Below the pieces are notes generated by a model that saw only the letters and a program-made list of their open reading frames with translations, did not search any database and was not told where the DNA came from. Positions 18,894 through 28,147 of a stretch of DNA of 64,000 nucleotides are shown here, piece after piece. The translations under genes were made by a program, and so were the position numbers. This DNA comes from Oscillospiraceae bacterium (GTDB lineage Bacteria > Bacillota > Clostridia > Oscillospirales > Acutalibacteraceae), in assembly GCA_031269595.1 (NCBI GenBank), contig JAISYX010000022.1, forward strand, positions 1-64,000. The letters run 5' to 3'. Within the stretch, counting starts at the first letter, position 1. Each line of letters opens with the position of its first letter.

Positions 18894-18924
18894 CCATATT
18901 TGAAGAAAATTTTCAATAGTATTT

Positions 18925-18964
18925 ATAAAATTATAAAGGGGCTGCTGTTTGCACGGCAGCCCCT
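18925..18964 (-). terminator. Terminator of the DUF4230-like gene
   Basis: GGGGCTGCCGTGCAAACAGC-type hairpin (minus strand GGGGCTGC pairing with GCAGCCCC), followed on the minus strand by TTTATAATTTT. Confidence 0.7.
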
Positions 18965-18971
18965 AAACAGT

Positions 18972-19655
18972 TTATTTTTTTATAATAACTACAACCCAAT
19001 AATCCTTGTTTACCTTTTGAACCACAGGGTCAAAAATCTTTTTAATTTGAGTTTTTGCTGCAGCATCGGCTTTGTTGTGGGTAAGTGCTGTGTCCAGTTT
19101 CTCTGTCATGGCCTTTTTGGCCGAATCTGTAATTATAGCCTGTTGCTCAGGTGTGACTTTTATATCACCAAAGCGCAAAATGCCGTTATCTGTCTCGTTA
19201 AATCTTATTTTGCTCTCGTCAATGTTTACATTGTCAAGCACAGCTTCGGGAATAGACACCTGTACAAGATTGTATTCCTCATTCAGGGTAATATCAGCAT
19301 CCTTTAATGCGCTTAAGTCAACAATAAACTGACCCTTTCCAACTATGGTCATGGTTTTTGTCTTTTTAAAAATATCCCAGCCAAACCAGCTATCGTCAAG
19401 CTTTTGGTCAATTTCAAGGTTCTGTTCGTATACAATAAGCTTTGCAGTTTCCTTGCCCTCTTTTAAAATTGCATTGCTAAACTCAACCTTAAGGTTGCCC
19501 ATTTGCTCGTCAATCTGGCTGGAGGTAGCATTGCCTAAAACGAATGGTCCCTTGCCGCCCGTGAGCCCGGGCGCAATCAAAATAAAAGCTAAAACGCCTA
19601 AAACAATAATAGCTAACAAAGAAACCAGCCAATAAACTACTGAGCTCTTTCTCAT
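18972..19655 (-). CDS. DUF4230-like membrane-anchored protein
   Basis: 227 residues. One N-terminal TM (about 8-30) is followed by an extracytoplasmic domain with the pattern of DUF4230: a KLIVYEQNLEI strand, a VGKGQFIVDLSAL strand, a VSIPEAVLDNVNID strand, then a helical tail. Function unknown. GGAGG 9 nt before the ATG. It is monocistronic with its own terminator. Confidence 0.65.
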   Translation of the reverse strand: MRKSSVVYWLVSLLAIIVLGVLAFILIAPGLTGGKGPFVLGNATSSQIDEQMGNLKVEFSNAILKEGKETAKLIVYEQNLEIDQKLDDSWFGWDIFKKTKTMTIVGKGQFIVDLSALKDADITLNEEYNLVQVSIPEAVLDNVNIDESKIRFNETDNGILRFGDIKVTPEQQAIITDSAKKAMTEKLDTALTHNKADAAAKTQIKKIFDPVVQKVNKDYWVVVIIKK

Positions 19656-19875
19656 AAAAATGCCTCCTTTGTGCTTAAGGATAACTATGTAAATTTACTT
19701 TCAAGCAAATTATACTAAATTTAAAAGAAAATTGCAAGTATTATTTTACTATTTTGGTAAATATTTTTAAGCCTACAAATAATTTTGAGGTAAAACTTAG
19801 CATGTATTAACATTGTACTTTAACGTAACAATAAGTGTGAAGCAAAGAAAAGTTTTGGCATAAAAGGAGGAAGCA

Positions 19876-21702
19876 ATGAAAAAGAAATTAATAACGCTGA
19901 TACTCTCAGCGTTGATGATATACGGCCTTTCGGCGGGGATGTTTTCGTATGCTGTTATTTACACCCCAAATGCAGCGGTTCATTATAATATGAGTACCAC
20001 TGTAAGCCTTGAACAGTCAGGCTATTACTATATTGAGGCATGGGGCGGCAACGGAGGCCGAGGCACAGACGGCTATGCAGGCGGCGACAGCTCCGAAACC
20101 AAAAGTGAAAGAGGAGGAGACGGCGGCGTTTCAAGTGCTCAGCGGGGGCTGTATTACTTTACAGCCGGAACAAGCCTACAAATTCAGGTTGGCGCAATGG
20201 GAAGCACCAACACCAGCACAGATAAGCAGGGGCACCGCTCCGGCGGCAACGGCGGCGCAGGCTTAAACGGCGGTACAATGTGGTTTGGCACGGGCGGCAA
20301 CGGCGGTTCGGGCGGAACAGGGCAGTCTCAGCCCACCTATGACAACAACGGCAGAGGCGGCGGCGGAGGCGGCGGAGCTTCCGGCGTTTTGATAGGCGGC
20401 AGCGCACAGCTTGTCAGCGGTGGCGGTGGAGGCGGCGGCGGAGCAGGCGCACGCAGAAGAAATGGCGGAGGAAACGGCTCAGCCGGAAACAGCGGAGGCA
20501 AAACCTCCTCCTCCAATGGCGCAAGCGGCGCAGCCGGTGAAAGCGGTTCTCTTGTTCCCGCTGACTATCATTCAGGAGGCGGCGGCGGAGGAGGAGGCGG
20601 CGGCTACAGCCAGGGCGGCAGCGAAGGCGGTGGCGGCTCAAAGGCCTCAGGCATAAGCAACAACTGGGCAGGAGGCGGCAGCGGAGGCGGAGGCGGTGCT
20701 AATTATATAATAAATACCGTTGTATTGCCGGCAGGGCTTAGCTTGCCCACTCCGGAAGCACGTCTAAACGGAGAGCACGGAGATGTGGTAATCACATTTT
20801 TGGGTGAGCCAGTTACAACTACGACATCTACGACGACTACAACGACTACAACGACTACAACGACCACAACCACAACGACCACAACCACAACCACCACACC
20901 CACTACTACGACAACCACAACGACACCACCTACAACAACAGAGGCAACTACAACGACAACCACCACAACGCTACCTACAACAACAGATACCACAACACCC
21001 ACGACAACAACCACCACAACGACAACACCTACCACAACAGAGGCCACAACTACCACACCTACCACCACCACAACATCGACCACAACAAGCGATACTACAC
21101 CAACCACCACACCAACCACAACATCAAACCTCACAACTGCAACAACAGTACCCACCACAACGCCAACTATCACAACAACATCTACAGCAGCAACTACCTT
21201 GCCATCAACAACTGTATTAACAAGTACTACTCCAACAAGCGTGGGAACTAGCACAACTGTATCTACCACAACAAAGCCTATTTTTACTACAACTAAGCTG
21301 CCCTCGGCAACACTTTCGCTGCTGTTTAAAGCAAACGGCGGCAGCGGCGGCACAGTGAGCAAGCCCGTAACCTTTGGCATGAAGGTGGGCGCACTCCCAG
21401 GCACAGGCACAGGCGCACCCACAAGGTCAGGATATAAATTTGAGGGCTGGAGCAGGAATCCGGACGCTGTAAAGGCGGATTTCTTTGAGGATTATATTGT
21501 AGATTTTTATGATAGCATAAACCTTTATGCTGTGTGGTCAAAAAGCAGCACAGGCGGAGAGGGAGGCAATGAGGGCGGTAATGGCGGCATAGAGCCTCCT
21601 AAAACAGCAGATGCACCAATTCCGCGGTATATTTTAATAACCTTGCTTGCCTCTTCAGCTGCATTGGCATGGATAGGCTTAAAAAGAAGAAAGCATAGTT
21701 AA
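19876..21702 (+). CDS. Gly-rich/Thr-rich surface protein with sortase-type anchor
   Basis: 608 residues. Order: signal peptide (1-26), a large Gly-rich domain (about 48-280, GGNGG and GGGGGG runs), a Thr-rich stalk (about 312-475, long T runs with occasional P and E), a Flg_new/InlB-B-type repeat (about 485-555, YKFEGWSRNP ... INLYAVW), then PPKTA (574-578), a TM and KRRKHS. The end is a cell-wall sorting signal with A in place of the usual G of xPxTG. GGAGG precedes the ATG. The Thr stalk is probably heavily O-glycosylated or simply extended (inference). Confidence 0.8.
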   Translation: MKKKLITLILSALMIYGLSAGMFSYAVIYTPNAAVHYNMSTTVSLEQSGYYYIEAWGGNGGRGTDGYAGGDSSETKSERGGDGGVSSAQRGLYYFTAGTSLQIQVGAMGSTNTSTDKQGHRSGGNGGAGLNGGTMWFGTGGNGGSGGTGQSQPTYDNNGRGGGGGGGASGVLIGGSAQLVSGGGGGGGGAGARRRNGGGNGSAGNSGGKTSSSNGASGAAGESGSLVPADYHSGGGGGGGGGGYSQGGSEGGGGSKASGISNNWAGGGSGGGGGANYIINTVVLPAGLSLPTPEARLNGEHGDVVITFLGEPVTTTTSTTTTTTTTTTTTTTTTTTTTTTTPTTTTTTTTPPTTTEATTTTTTTTLPTTTDTTTPTTTTTTTTTPTTTEATTTTPTTTTTSTTTSDTTPTTTPTTTSNLTTATTVPTTTPTITTTSTAATTLPSTTVLTSTTPTSVGTSTTVSTTTKPIFTTTKLPSATLSLLFKANGGSGGTVSKPVTFGMKVGALPGTGTGAPTRSGYKFEGWSRNPDAVKADFFEDYIVDFYDSINLYAVWSKSSTGGEGGNEGGNGGIEPPKTADAPIPRYILITLLASSAALAWIGLKRRKHS

Positions 21703-21706
21703 AATT

Positions 21707-21742
21707 AAAACTGCCTTAAGGCTTAAAATGAGCCTTAAGGCA
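21707..21742 (+). terminator. Terminator of the Gly/Thr-rich protein gene
   Basis: AACTGCCTTAAGGCT pairs with AGCCTTAAGGCAGTT around a 7-nt loop. The T tract is weak. Confidence 0.7.
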
Positions 21743-21763
21743 GTTGCATTTGTTAGTAAGAGC

Positions 21764-21792
21764 TTGCAATGCTACAAAACCTGTGTTACTAT
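21764..21792 (+). promoter_or_regulatory. Candidate promoter of the deacetylase gene
   Basis: TTGCAA (21764-21769), 17-nt spacer, TACTAT (21787-21792), 27 nt before the start. Confidence 0.45.
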
Positions 21793-21819
21793 AAGATAAA
21801 AAAAGGAACGGTAATACAC

Positions 21820-22887
21820 ATGAAGCTTTTATCAATTAAAATATTATACAAAACAGCTGCAATTGCGCTTGTATGTCTTATGACAATAGCAATGACCTCC
21901 TGCGGAGGTGGCAGCAGCAAGGCCTCAAGTCAAGCTGTTGCCTCTGAAGCGGTGTCCTCTGAGCCTCAGGACACAGCCGAGGAGAGCGAAGCCTCCAGCT
22001 CTCAGCAGGAATCAGAGCCGGAAATCCCCACAGAAAACGACAAGCAAACCACCTTTGGCACTGTTTTGGTAACAGGCGATAAGGTTAACATTCGTGCAGA
22101 GGCCAAGTCAGACGCTAAGGTGACAGGCCGTGCAGCAGCGGGAACTGTGCTTGCTCTTCTTAAAAACAGGGGAGAGGATGAGGAGTTTTACAAGGTGAGC
22201 TACGGCGGCAAAGAGGCCTATATTGCGGCCTCGGTGAGCACTCAGCTCTCAGGCACGGGAGTGCAGGCGGCCTCTAAGGGTGAAAAGCTCATAGCCTTAA
22301 CCTTTGACGACGGCCCTGATAAGAACCTCACCCCTCAGCTTTTGGATATACTCAAAAGTGAGGAGGTTCAGGCTACCTTTTTTGTGCTCGGCTCAGCCGC
22401 AAAGGTCAATCCCAGCGTTATCAAGCGTGCGGCGGAGGAAGGCCACCAAATTGCAAGCCACACCTATAATCACAAGGATTTAACCTCTATTTCAGAGGCT
22501 AAGCTTAAGTCTGAAATTAACGATACAGCCAAGGTTATTGAGCAGAATGCAGGCAGCAAGCCCATTGCGCTGCGTCCGCCCTATGGTGCTTATAATGCTG
22601 CGGTTTTAAATGCTGTAGATGTTAATGTTATAATCTGGTCTATAGACCCTATGGATTGGAAGTTTAAGGATGCCGAAATAGTATATCAAAATGTGGTAAA
22701 CGTGGCAAGAGACGGGGATATAGTGCTAATGCACGATGTACACGCAAGCTCCGTTGAGGCCATGAAGAGTATTATACCTGCGCTAAAGCTGCGGGGCTTT
22801 AGCTTTGTTACCATTGAAAAGCTGATTGAGCTGCGCAGCACACCTGCGCACGGGAAGGTTTATAATGATTTGAGGAATGCGGCGTAA
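21820..22887 (+). CDS. Lipoprotein polysaccharide deacetylase with SH3 domain
   Basis: 355 residues, starting at the ATG behind AAAGGAA. A signal with lipobox MTSC is followed by a Ser/Glu/Ala-rich linker. Then an SH3b domain (about 75-130, GDKVNIRAEAKSDAKVTG) and a NodB domain (about 155-345) follow. NodB motifs: TFDDGP (catalytic Asp and metal Asp), SHTYNH (metal His), RPPYG, and LMHDV. It probably removes acetyl groups from peptidoglycan or another surface glycan outside the membrane. The exact substrate cannot be read from the sequence. Confidence 0.9.
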   Translation: MKLLSIKILYKTAAIALVCLMTIAMTSCGGGSSKASSQAVASEAVSSEPQDTAEESEASSSQQESEPEIPTENDKQTTFGTVLVTGDKVNIRAEAKSDAKVTGRAAAGTVLALLKNRGEDEEFYKVSYGGKEAYIAASVSTQLSGTGVQAASKGEKLIALTFDDGPDKNLTPQLLDILKSEEVQATFFVLGSAAKVNPSVIKRAAEEGHQIASHTYNHKDLTSISEAKLKSEINDTAKVIEQNAGSKPIALRPPYGAYNAAVLNAVDVNVIIWSIDPMDWKFKDAEIVYQNVVNVARDGDIVLMHDVHASSVEAMKSIIPALKLRGFSFVTIEKLIELRSTPAHGKVYNDLRNAA

Positions 22888-23307
22888 GTGAAGTGAAAAG
22901 TGAAAAGTTATGGTGGATTTGCTGCGGCAAATTTTGATTAAAAAGTTGTAGGGGACGGGCTTGCCCGTCCCGTTTGCTCCTCGCACGAACCATGGGTCAG
23001 GCAAGCCGTGACCCCTACGAACCCTAAGATTTAGATAAGAAATAATAGATAACACCTACTAGATGCTAGAGGCCAGAGGCTAGAAGCTAGAAATTGCCCA
23101 GTCGCAGTTCCCTCTATAAATTAAGCTTAAACTATTTTTTAATCAAAATTTGCGCAGCAAATTCACCACAATTTTCAACTTTCACCTTTCAATTTTCAAT
23201 TTAAAATTACCCATATGTAAACTTCTTGTTAACATATCACCACAGCCGCAAAGCCCATGCCTTAGCCATTTTTAGCCCATAAAATCCCGCCTCAAATCAC
23301 ACAAAAA

Positions 23308-23336
23308 TTGACTTTTATCAAGGAATATGCTATAAT
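23308..23336 (+). promoter_or_regulatory. Strong promoter-like sequence inside a dispersed repeat
   Basis: TTGACT (23308-23313), 17-nt spacer, TATAAT (23331-23336). The same arrangement, with the spacer largely conserved, is at 40864-40892. No ORF follows either copy. Confidence 0.5.
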
Positions 23337-23340
23337 AACC

Positions 23341-23420
23341 TCACGGCATTAACGGCAGCAAGACTGCCGATGCCTGAGAGAACATTGTTACGTTTAGAGG
23401 TTAGCACTATGTGCTTTTGT
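23341..23420 (+). ncRNA. Candidate small RNA (two hairpins)
   Basis: Directly after the promoter-like sequence, GGCAT...CGGCAG-CAAGA-CTGCCG-ATGCC forms a nested hairpin (23345-23374). It is followed by AGCAC-TAT-GTGCT and four T (23403-23419), which could end a transcript of about 80 nt. Prediction only. Confidence 0.3.
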
Positions 23421-23458
23421 GTAATAACATAACCCTGAATCGGCCATCCATAAAAACC

Positions 23459-23536
23459 GTAGGGGCAGACCTGTGTGTCTGCCCCAAAACAGGTATTTTT
23501 ACGATAATCTGGGCATACACATAGGTCTGCCCCTAC
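23459..23536 (+). repeat. GGGGCAGACC palindromic repeat, full copy
   Basis: Terminal arms GTAGGGGCAGACC and GGTCTGCCCCTAC, with inner TGTCTGCCC and GGGCATACA. 78 bp, non-coding, like a small non-autonomous element. Confidence 0.75.
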
Positions 23537-23554
23537 AAATGATAAAGAGCTCAA

Positions 23555-25624
23555 TTATGCGTTGGCAAGTGCGTTCCAGGTCATAGCTCCCACCTTGCCG
23601 TCTACAGTCAAGCCCAGCACTCGCTGAACAGCCCTCACGGCGGCGTCTGTGCCTGAGCCAAAATCACCGTCTACTGTAACGTGAGGCACAGATGAATTTT
23701 TGTCTGCCAAGCGGTTAATCAGGGTTTGCAGTGTTGACACATAAGAGCCGTACGAGCCCTTTGCCATTAGAATCCCCGGGTACACCGGCGGGGTGTAGGT
23801 GCTGCCTACATTGCTATAGGCATTGACTATTGCCGCCCAGGTTGCAGGGCCTATTTGGCCGTCCTGACTCAAGCCCTTTATCTGCTGGAAGGCTCGCACC
23901 TGCGCCGCACTGGCGGGGCCGTACTTCCCGTCTTCCACTATCTTGGGGATAGAGGGATAAGCATTGCTAATGGCGTTGAGATATTTCTGCATTAAAGCAA
24001 CATCACTGCTGGAATTGTTACCGCCCTGCTTTATTACATACCCGGGATATGCCGGGCCGGTTGTTGGAGGAGTGGGAGGCGTTACAGACCCGCCGCCGCC
24101 AACCTCGGGCAGCCCCTTATAAACCTCATAGAGCTTTTTCCATGTAGCGGGGCCAACCTTGCCGTCGGCAGTTAGGCCGTAATAGCTTTGAAAGGCCTTA
24201 ACCGCAGCGGTGGTGTTGGCGTTAAAGCTGGCGTCCTGTATCACGGTTGGAATAGCACTGTTGTAATTGCCTATGGCGTTTAATAAAAATTGCAGCTGGG
24301 AGACTAATCCCCCTGTGTTGCCCTGCTGAATTGTGGTGGTTGGAGGGCTCACACCCACTCCGTTTTGTATTCCCTCAGAATCCAGCTCGCCCAGTCTGGT
24401 AACTCCGTTATAAATCATGCCTATTTTGTTCCAGGTAGCACGGTCGGTGTTGCCTGTTTGATCCAGAGTAAATATCTTTTGAAAGGCCTTTACCGCCGCA
24501 ATGGTTTGAGGGCCGTAAACGCCGTCGGGAGTTATCTTGGGAATGGCGGGATAGGCCGTGCTTATGCGATTGAGATAGGTTTGAATTTGCAAAACAGGCG
24601 TGCCTGACATTCCGTTGGTAAGGGTATACCCGGGATAGGTTGTAAGCACATTGGATATTAAATTGGTGTGGGCTACCTCTATGTTATTGCCGTAATAATA
24701 CTGTAAAATTTGCAGGGGGGTGTATCCTCGCTCTGCCAAAGAGACTGTGCCCCACTGAGAAAGCCCTGAGCAGGTTGCTGTTGTGCCGTTGCAAAAGGAG
24801 GAGAACAGCGGCTCAGCAAAGCCGATTCTGTGAATGTAATCGCCCAGCAATCTATCCACCGCTTTAGATATATTGCTGGGTATGCTCTGCCCTGGCTTAT
24901 AATATTGGTCCCAGCCGGTGTTATTGGTTATGTCAAAGGTATATCCCTGATTGCGGTACCATTCGGTGTATATTCTGTTAAGGACAAAGGTCATAATAAC
25001 CAGAATATTTGCGTCAATAGAGGCGGCAGGCCAGGTTGCATAGATTTCGCTGGCTGCAACGTTTTTAACATAATCTGCAAAGGGGACAGTAACATTTGCT
25101 GCGCTGGCATTAGTGGGTGAGCCTAAATGCACCGTGATTTTTTCAGGGATTACAACCTCAGGAATGACACGGGGGCTAAGAAGGGCTCGGCTATTAGGCG
25201 GGGCGGAGGGAGTTGGAGAAGGGTCCGGAGCCGGTTGCTGCTGTTGAAAATTCTCAAGAAGTGAATCGGGAGGTACAAATGTGTTGTTGACAGGGGGGGC
25301 GGAAGAGTTTGCGGGAACAAGCGAGACAGGCTGAATAGAGGCAATGCCGTCGTAAATTTCTGCTCCCTCATAAATATTTTCGGTTTTAAAGCCGGCCTTG
25401 CTTACGCTTACATTGTAAGCGGCATAGGGCTCGGGATCGCCAGGGGAAAAATCGTGAACCTTGTCAGGCGCATATAGCTGCACTTCCTCAGTTGAACCGG
25501 AGGAATCGGTGACAAGGTTGTAAAGCACGTTGCCGTCTAGGTCGCTTACAGTGACATAAGCCCCCGAGATAGGCATAGCCTCGCCGGCGTCACGCACCTG
25601 CACGGTTAAATATCCTGTTGCCAT
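23555..25624 (-). CDS. SleC-like spore cortex/SpoIID-type protein with four peptidoglycan-binding repeats
   Basis: 689 residues. N-terminal beta domain (1-95, LTVQVRDAGEAMPISGAYVTV), a Pro-rich linker, a SpoIID/LytB-type domain (about 170-330, YVKNVAASEIYATWP, VLNRIYTEWYRNQGY, CSGLSQWG), then four PG_binding_1 repeats (each with DGxxGPxTxxAVxxFQ). This order matches the SleC family of cortex-lytic proteins of Clostridia and relatives. It has no typical signal peptide, as often for forespore or mother-cell loaded proteins. AAAGGAG lies 10 nt before the ATG. The exact role, hydrolase or structural, is inferred from the family. Confidence 0.8.
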   Translation of the reverse strand: MATGYLTVQVRDAGEAMPISGAYVTVSDLDGNVLYNLVTDSSGSTEEVQLYAPDKVHDFSPGDPEPYAAYNVSVSKAGFKTENIYEGAEIYDGIASIQPVSLVPANSSAPPVNNTFVPPDSLLENFQQQQPAPDPSPTPSAPPNSRALLSPRVIPEVVIPEKITVHLGSPTNASAANVTVPFADYVKNVAASEIYATWPAASIDANILVIMTFVLNRIYTEWYRNQGYTFDITNNTGWDQYYKPGQSIPSNISKAVDRLLGDYIHRIGFAEPLFSSFCNGTTATCSGLSQWGTVSLAERGYTPLQILQYYYGNNIEVAHTNLISNVLTTYPGYTLTNGMSGTPVLQIQTYLNRISTAYPAIPKITPDGVYGPQTIAAVKAFQKIFTLDQTGNTDRATWNKIGMIYNGVTRLGELDSEGIQNGVGVSPPTTTIQQGNTGGLVSQLQFLLNAIGNYNSAIPTVIQDASFNANTTAAVKAFQSYYGLTADGKVGPATWKKLYEVYKGLPEVGGGGSVTPPTPPTTGPAYPGYVIKQGGNNSSSDVALMQKYLNAISNAYPSIPKIVEDGKYGPASAAQVRAFQQIKGLSQDGQIGPATWAAIVNAYSNVGSTYTPPVYPGILMAKGSYGSYVSTLQTLINRLADKNSSVPHVTVDGDFGSGTDAAVRAVQRVLGLTVDGKVGAMTWNALANA

Positions 25625-25702
25625 AATATCATTTCTCCTTTGTTATTTTAAAATAAAAGGTATTGTGATATTATATGCAGAAAGTGCAAAGCGTGCTAAT
25701 AA

Positions 25703-25750
25703 GAGACAAAAAATGAGCTGTTCGCTATCAAAATGATAGCTGAACAACTC
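25703..25750 (-). terminator. Terminator after the 216-residue unknown
   Basis: Minus-strand hairpin (GAGTTGTTCAGCTATC with GATAGCGAACAGCTC, small bulges), followed by ATTTTTTG. Confidence 0.75.
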
Positions 25751-25776
25751 AGATTGTATTTAAATAAATTTAAATT

Positions 25777-26427
25777 TTATTTGCGAACCAATGAATGGCG
25801 AATGTAGTTTTTTAGCTCCTTAAATGCGCTGTGTGTGTCAATTTCATCTAAGGTTTCAATTAATGCAAGTGTTTCGGCGTCGCTCAGTGAATCCTTTTTG
25901 TTAGCTAAAAAGCCTGCACGGTTTTTAACTATGTGCACCAAAATATCATCCTCCAAGGCCTGCTGAGCAATTAAATCGGCTACAAGCTTGCTTTTTGCCG
26001 CAAATTGGATAAAGTCTTTATTCAATAAACGGTAGTTTATCTTGCCCTTTTCATCAGAATAACGGCCTACAATAGCGGCGTATTCTTCGCTGTCTACCAA
26101 GTCGATAGCATCAACCTCAGCTTCGGTAACATCGTCTGCTTCCTTAGCCTGATCAAACACGGCAACCTTGATTTTTCCACGAGAGGAATAGGGCAAGCCC
26201 TCGGTTAAATCCTTTGCCTCTTCTACTGCAGAATCAGGGAAGAAGGCCTTATCTACAGTTCCATAAGGTGCTGTAGCACCGCCGCGCCTGTCTATAGTAA
26301 ATGTTGCGCTAAGGTTTTGGTCTAATCTCAGCAGCTTGAGCCCTGCGCCGCCGGATGCTAATTTAAGCTTGTAAGCAACAGCGGGAATTGTTGAAAGCTC
26401 TACTGCAGGAGTACGAATAATGTTCAT
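25777..26427 (-). CDS. Conserved-looking protein of unknown function
   Basis: 216 residues with no signal peptide or membrane segment. The first half has beta-type spacing (AYKLKLASGGAGLKLLRLDQNLSA). The second half is acidic and helical (SDAETLALIETLDEIDTHSAFKELKNYIRH). GGAGGGTT lies 6-9 nt before the ATG. It is separated by about 150 nt and a terminator from the SleC-like gene. I do not recognise the family. Confidence 0.55.
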   Translation of the reverse strand: MNIIRTPAVELSTIPAVAYKLKLASGGAGLKLLRLDQNLSATFTIDRRGGATAPYGTVDKAFFPDSAVEEAKDLTEGLPYSSRGKIKVAVFDQAKEADDVTEAEVDAIDLVDSEEYAAIVGRYSDEKGKINYRLLNKDFIQFAAKSKLVADLIAQQALEDDILVHIVKNRAGFLANKKDSLSDAETLALIETLDEIDTHSAFKELKNYIRHSLVRK

Positions 26428-26696
26428 GATGAACCCTCCAATATTTTTTGACTTCCGCTACTGTGGCGGGGAATTTGATAAGGCATTTCACTTGCCCCAA
26501 AGGGCAAATTTAGTTGCGAGCTCGCAAAAGCGGGCCGCATGACAGGGTACTCCGAAAAAGATACGAAGTGAAGAGTGAAAAACGAAAAGAGCAAAGTGAA
26601 AAGTACAAACCAGCGAACCCGTTCTTATTTTTCACTTTTCACTCTTCACTTTTCACTTTGACGATTTATCGCCGGTTTGGTGCGCCACAAGTAGTA
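26428..26696. repeat. AGTGAAAAGTGAAGAG repeat region at the left flank of the mobile element
   Basis: 26567-26600 carries GAAGTGAAGAGTGAAAAA-type repeats, and 26630-26660 carries the inverse (TTCACTTTTCACTCTTCAC), forming a long imperfect inverted repeat. The same motif occurs at 22889, 40671-40708 and 41012-41045. No gene. Confidence 0.6.
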
Positions 26697-28147
26697 AAAT
26701 CCGAACCTTTCGCTAAACCCATTATATCAGATAGCGCAATGGTTTTGCAACCCTCTTTGTAATTAAATGTGAGAACGAGCCGGTCGTCAAAGAGATAGAT
26801 GGCGTTCACAAAGCTGTCAATCAATCTTTGCCGCTGTTCCGGCTTTGTAGTATCAATCAGCCGGAATTTGTGAATCCAAAAGGTGACTTGCTCCCTTTTC
26901 AAAAGCGGACGTTGCATTTCTTCTTGCAAAATCTTGACTTCCAAATCGCTCTTGACTTGCTCTAACTCGTCAAGCCGCTGTTTGGTAAAGCTGTTGAAAA
27001 TGCCTTGCTGAATTGCGTTTACAAGGTTCTCTGCGGCTTTTTCCGTGTCCGCAAGCTGTTCCTTGTAGCGGGGTAAATCTATATTTTCTCTTTTCTGCAA
27101 GTCCATTACCAAGTCTGTGATATACTCCACAACCGAATCGTCCATAATCGCTTTCATCGTTTCGGCTACAACAATGTCCTCAATCCACGCCTTTTTGACT
27201 GCCTTTTTATTGCACCCCTTGTGTTTTTTCGCACCCACGCATTTGTAATATTGATGAAATTTGCCTGTTCCGCTCGTTCCGCTTTCGCCCACCATAAACG
27301 CGCCGCACAATCCACAATGCAGTTTTGTTGACAATAAGTAAAGTTCTTCCTTTGCCTTATATCGGGCAGGGGCTTTTTTGTTTTTGGCAAGCCGTTCCTG
27401 CACACGGTCAAACAAATCCTGTGGCACAATAGCGGGAATACCGCCTGGAATAATGGTCTTACTGTAACGGTATTCGCCCAAATAGGCGCGGTTTTTCAGC
27501 ATTCGCTTTACGCTGTCAATGCCCATCACCTTGCCCCTGTGCGGCTGTATACCCTTTTCATTCAGCCAGCGGACAATCTCGGCAACGGTTGCACCCTTGT
27601 CATATTTCTTGAAGGTATCCAACACCGCCGGAGCGGTCAGCGTATCAAGCTGATAGCATTGTTCGCTATCTGTCGAGTAGCCCACAGGCAGACCGCCGCC
27701 GTTGTATTTGCATTTCAGTGCGTTTTCGGTCAAGCCCCTTGTCACCTTTTCGGACAACTCCGCACTGTAAAATTCGGCGTAGCCCTCTAACAGAGATTCA
27801 AGCAAAATTCCTGTGGAATCCTCGGCTATGGTTTCCTTTGCCGATACCACCTTAACACCGTTTCGGCGCAGAATTGCCTTGTAATGTGCGCTGTCATAGC
27901 GATTTCTCGCAAAGCGGTCAAGTTTCCAAACAATTACAACATCAAAGAGGTGCTTGGCACTGTCTTTTACCATGTGCTGAAATTCGGGGCGGTTATCTGT
28001 TTTGGCGGACAAGGCACGGTCAATGTAACTGTTCAAAATGGTAATGCCTTGCTTTTCGGCGTATTCCTTACACTCCCGGATTTGCCCTTCAATGGATTCT
28101 TCCCGCTGATTGTCAGAGGAATATCGGGCGTATATGACACCTTTCAT
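26666..28147 (-). CDS. Large serine recombinase (integrase of the element)
   Basis: 493 residues. N-terminal resolvase domain with the catalytic Ser in ARYSSDNQREESIEGQ, plus VIVWKLDRFARN. The recombinase domain is about 160-260, then a zinc ribbon (CGLC near 278, later C-C pair), then a coiled coil (about 360-430). It overlaps the XRE gene by 4 nt. The last 10-11 residues (about TTCGAPNRR) are read from DNA outside the inferred attL, so the natural C terminus differs in the circular form. It catalyses integration and excision through double-strand breaks at short att sites. Confidence 0.92.
   Translation of the reverse strand: MKGVIYARYSSDNQREESIEGQIRECKEYAEKQGITILNSYIDRALSAKTDNRPEFQHMVKDSAKHLFDVVIVWKLDRFARNRYDSAHYKAILRRNGVKVVSAKETIAEDSTGILLESLLEGYAEFYSAELSEKVTRGLTENALKCKYNGGGLPVGYSTDSEQCYQLDTLTAPAVLDTFKKYDKGATVAEIVRWLNEKGIQPHRGKVMGIDSVKRMLKNRAYLGEYRYSKTIIPGGIPAIVPQDLFDRVQERLAKNKKAPARYKAKEELYLLSTKLHCGLCGAFMVGESGTSGTGKFHQYYKCVGAKKHKGCNKKAVKKAWIEDIVVAETMKAIMDDSVVEYITDLVMDLQKRENIDLPRYKEQLADTEKAAENLVNAIQQGIFNSFTKQRLDELEQVKSDLEVKILQEEMQRPLLKREQVTFWIHKFRLIDTTKPEQRQRLIDSFVNAIYLFDDRLVLTFNYKEGCKTIALSDIMGLAKGSDFTTCGAPNRR
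26697..26706. other. Candidate attL
   Basis: AAATCCGAAC, which on the minus strand encodes the Gly-Ser-Asp of the recombinase C terminus. Sequence to its left would be host DNA. Confidence 0.5.

Larger units (their letters stand above)
22888..23554. repeat. Repeat-rich intergenic mosaic without genes
   Basis: Contents: AGTGAAAAGTGAAAAGT (22889-22909), a GTAGGGGACGGGCTTGCC inverted pair (22949-23022), a run of CTAGA-type short repeats (23060-23092), and a segment (23096-23337) that recurs in permuted order at 40707-41000. It also holds a promoter-like sequence at 23308-23336 and a full GGGGCAGACC palindrome (23459-23536). The short ORFs here are repeat-derived and have no SD. Confidence 0.7.

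Noticed and set aside
20804-21220. Plus-strand frame rich in Gln and Pro
   Set aside because: Frame-shifted reading of the same ACN repeats; no ribosome-binding site.
20703-21422. Long minus-strand open frame, almost only Val
   Set aside because: It is the antisense of the Thr-rich codons of the surface protein. No SD and no realistic protein composition.
23330-23554. Short minus-strand frame in the repeat region
   Set aside because: Encoded by the GGGGCAGACC palindrome; no SD.
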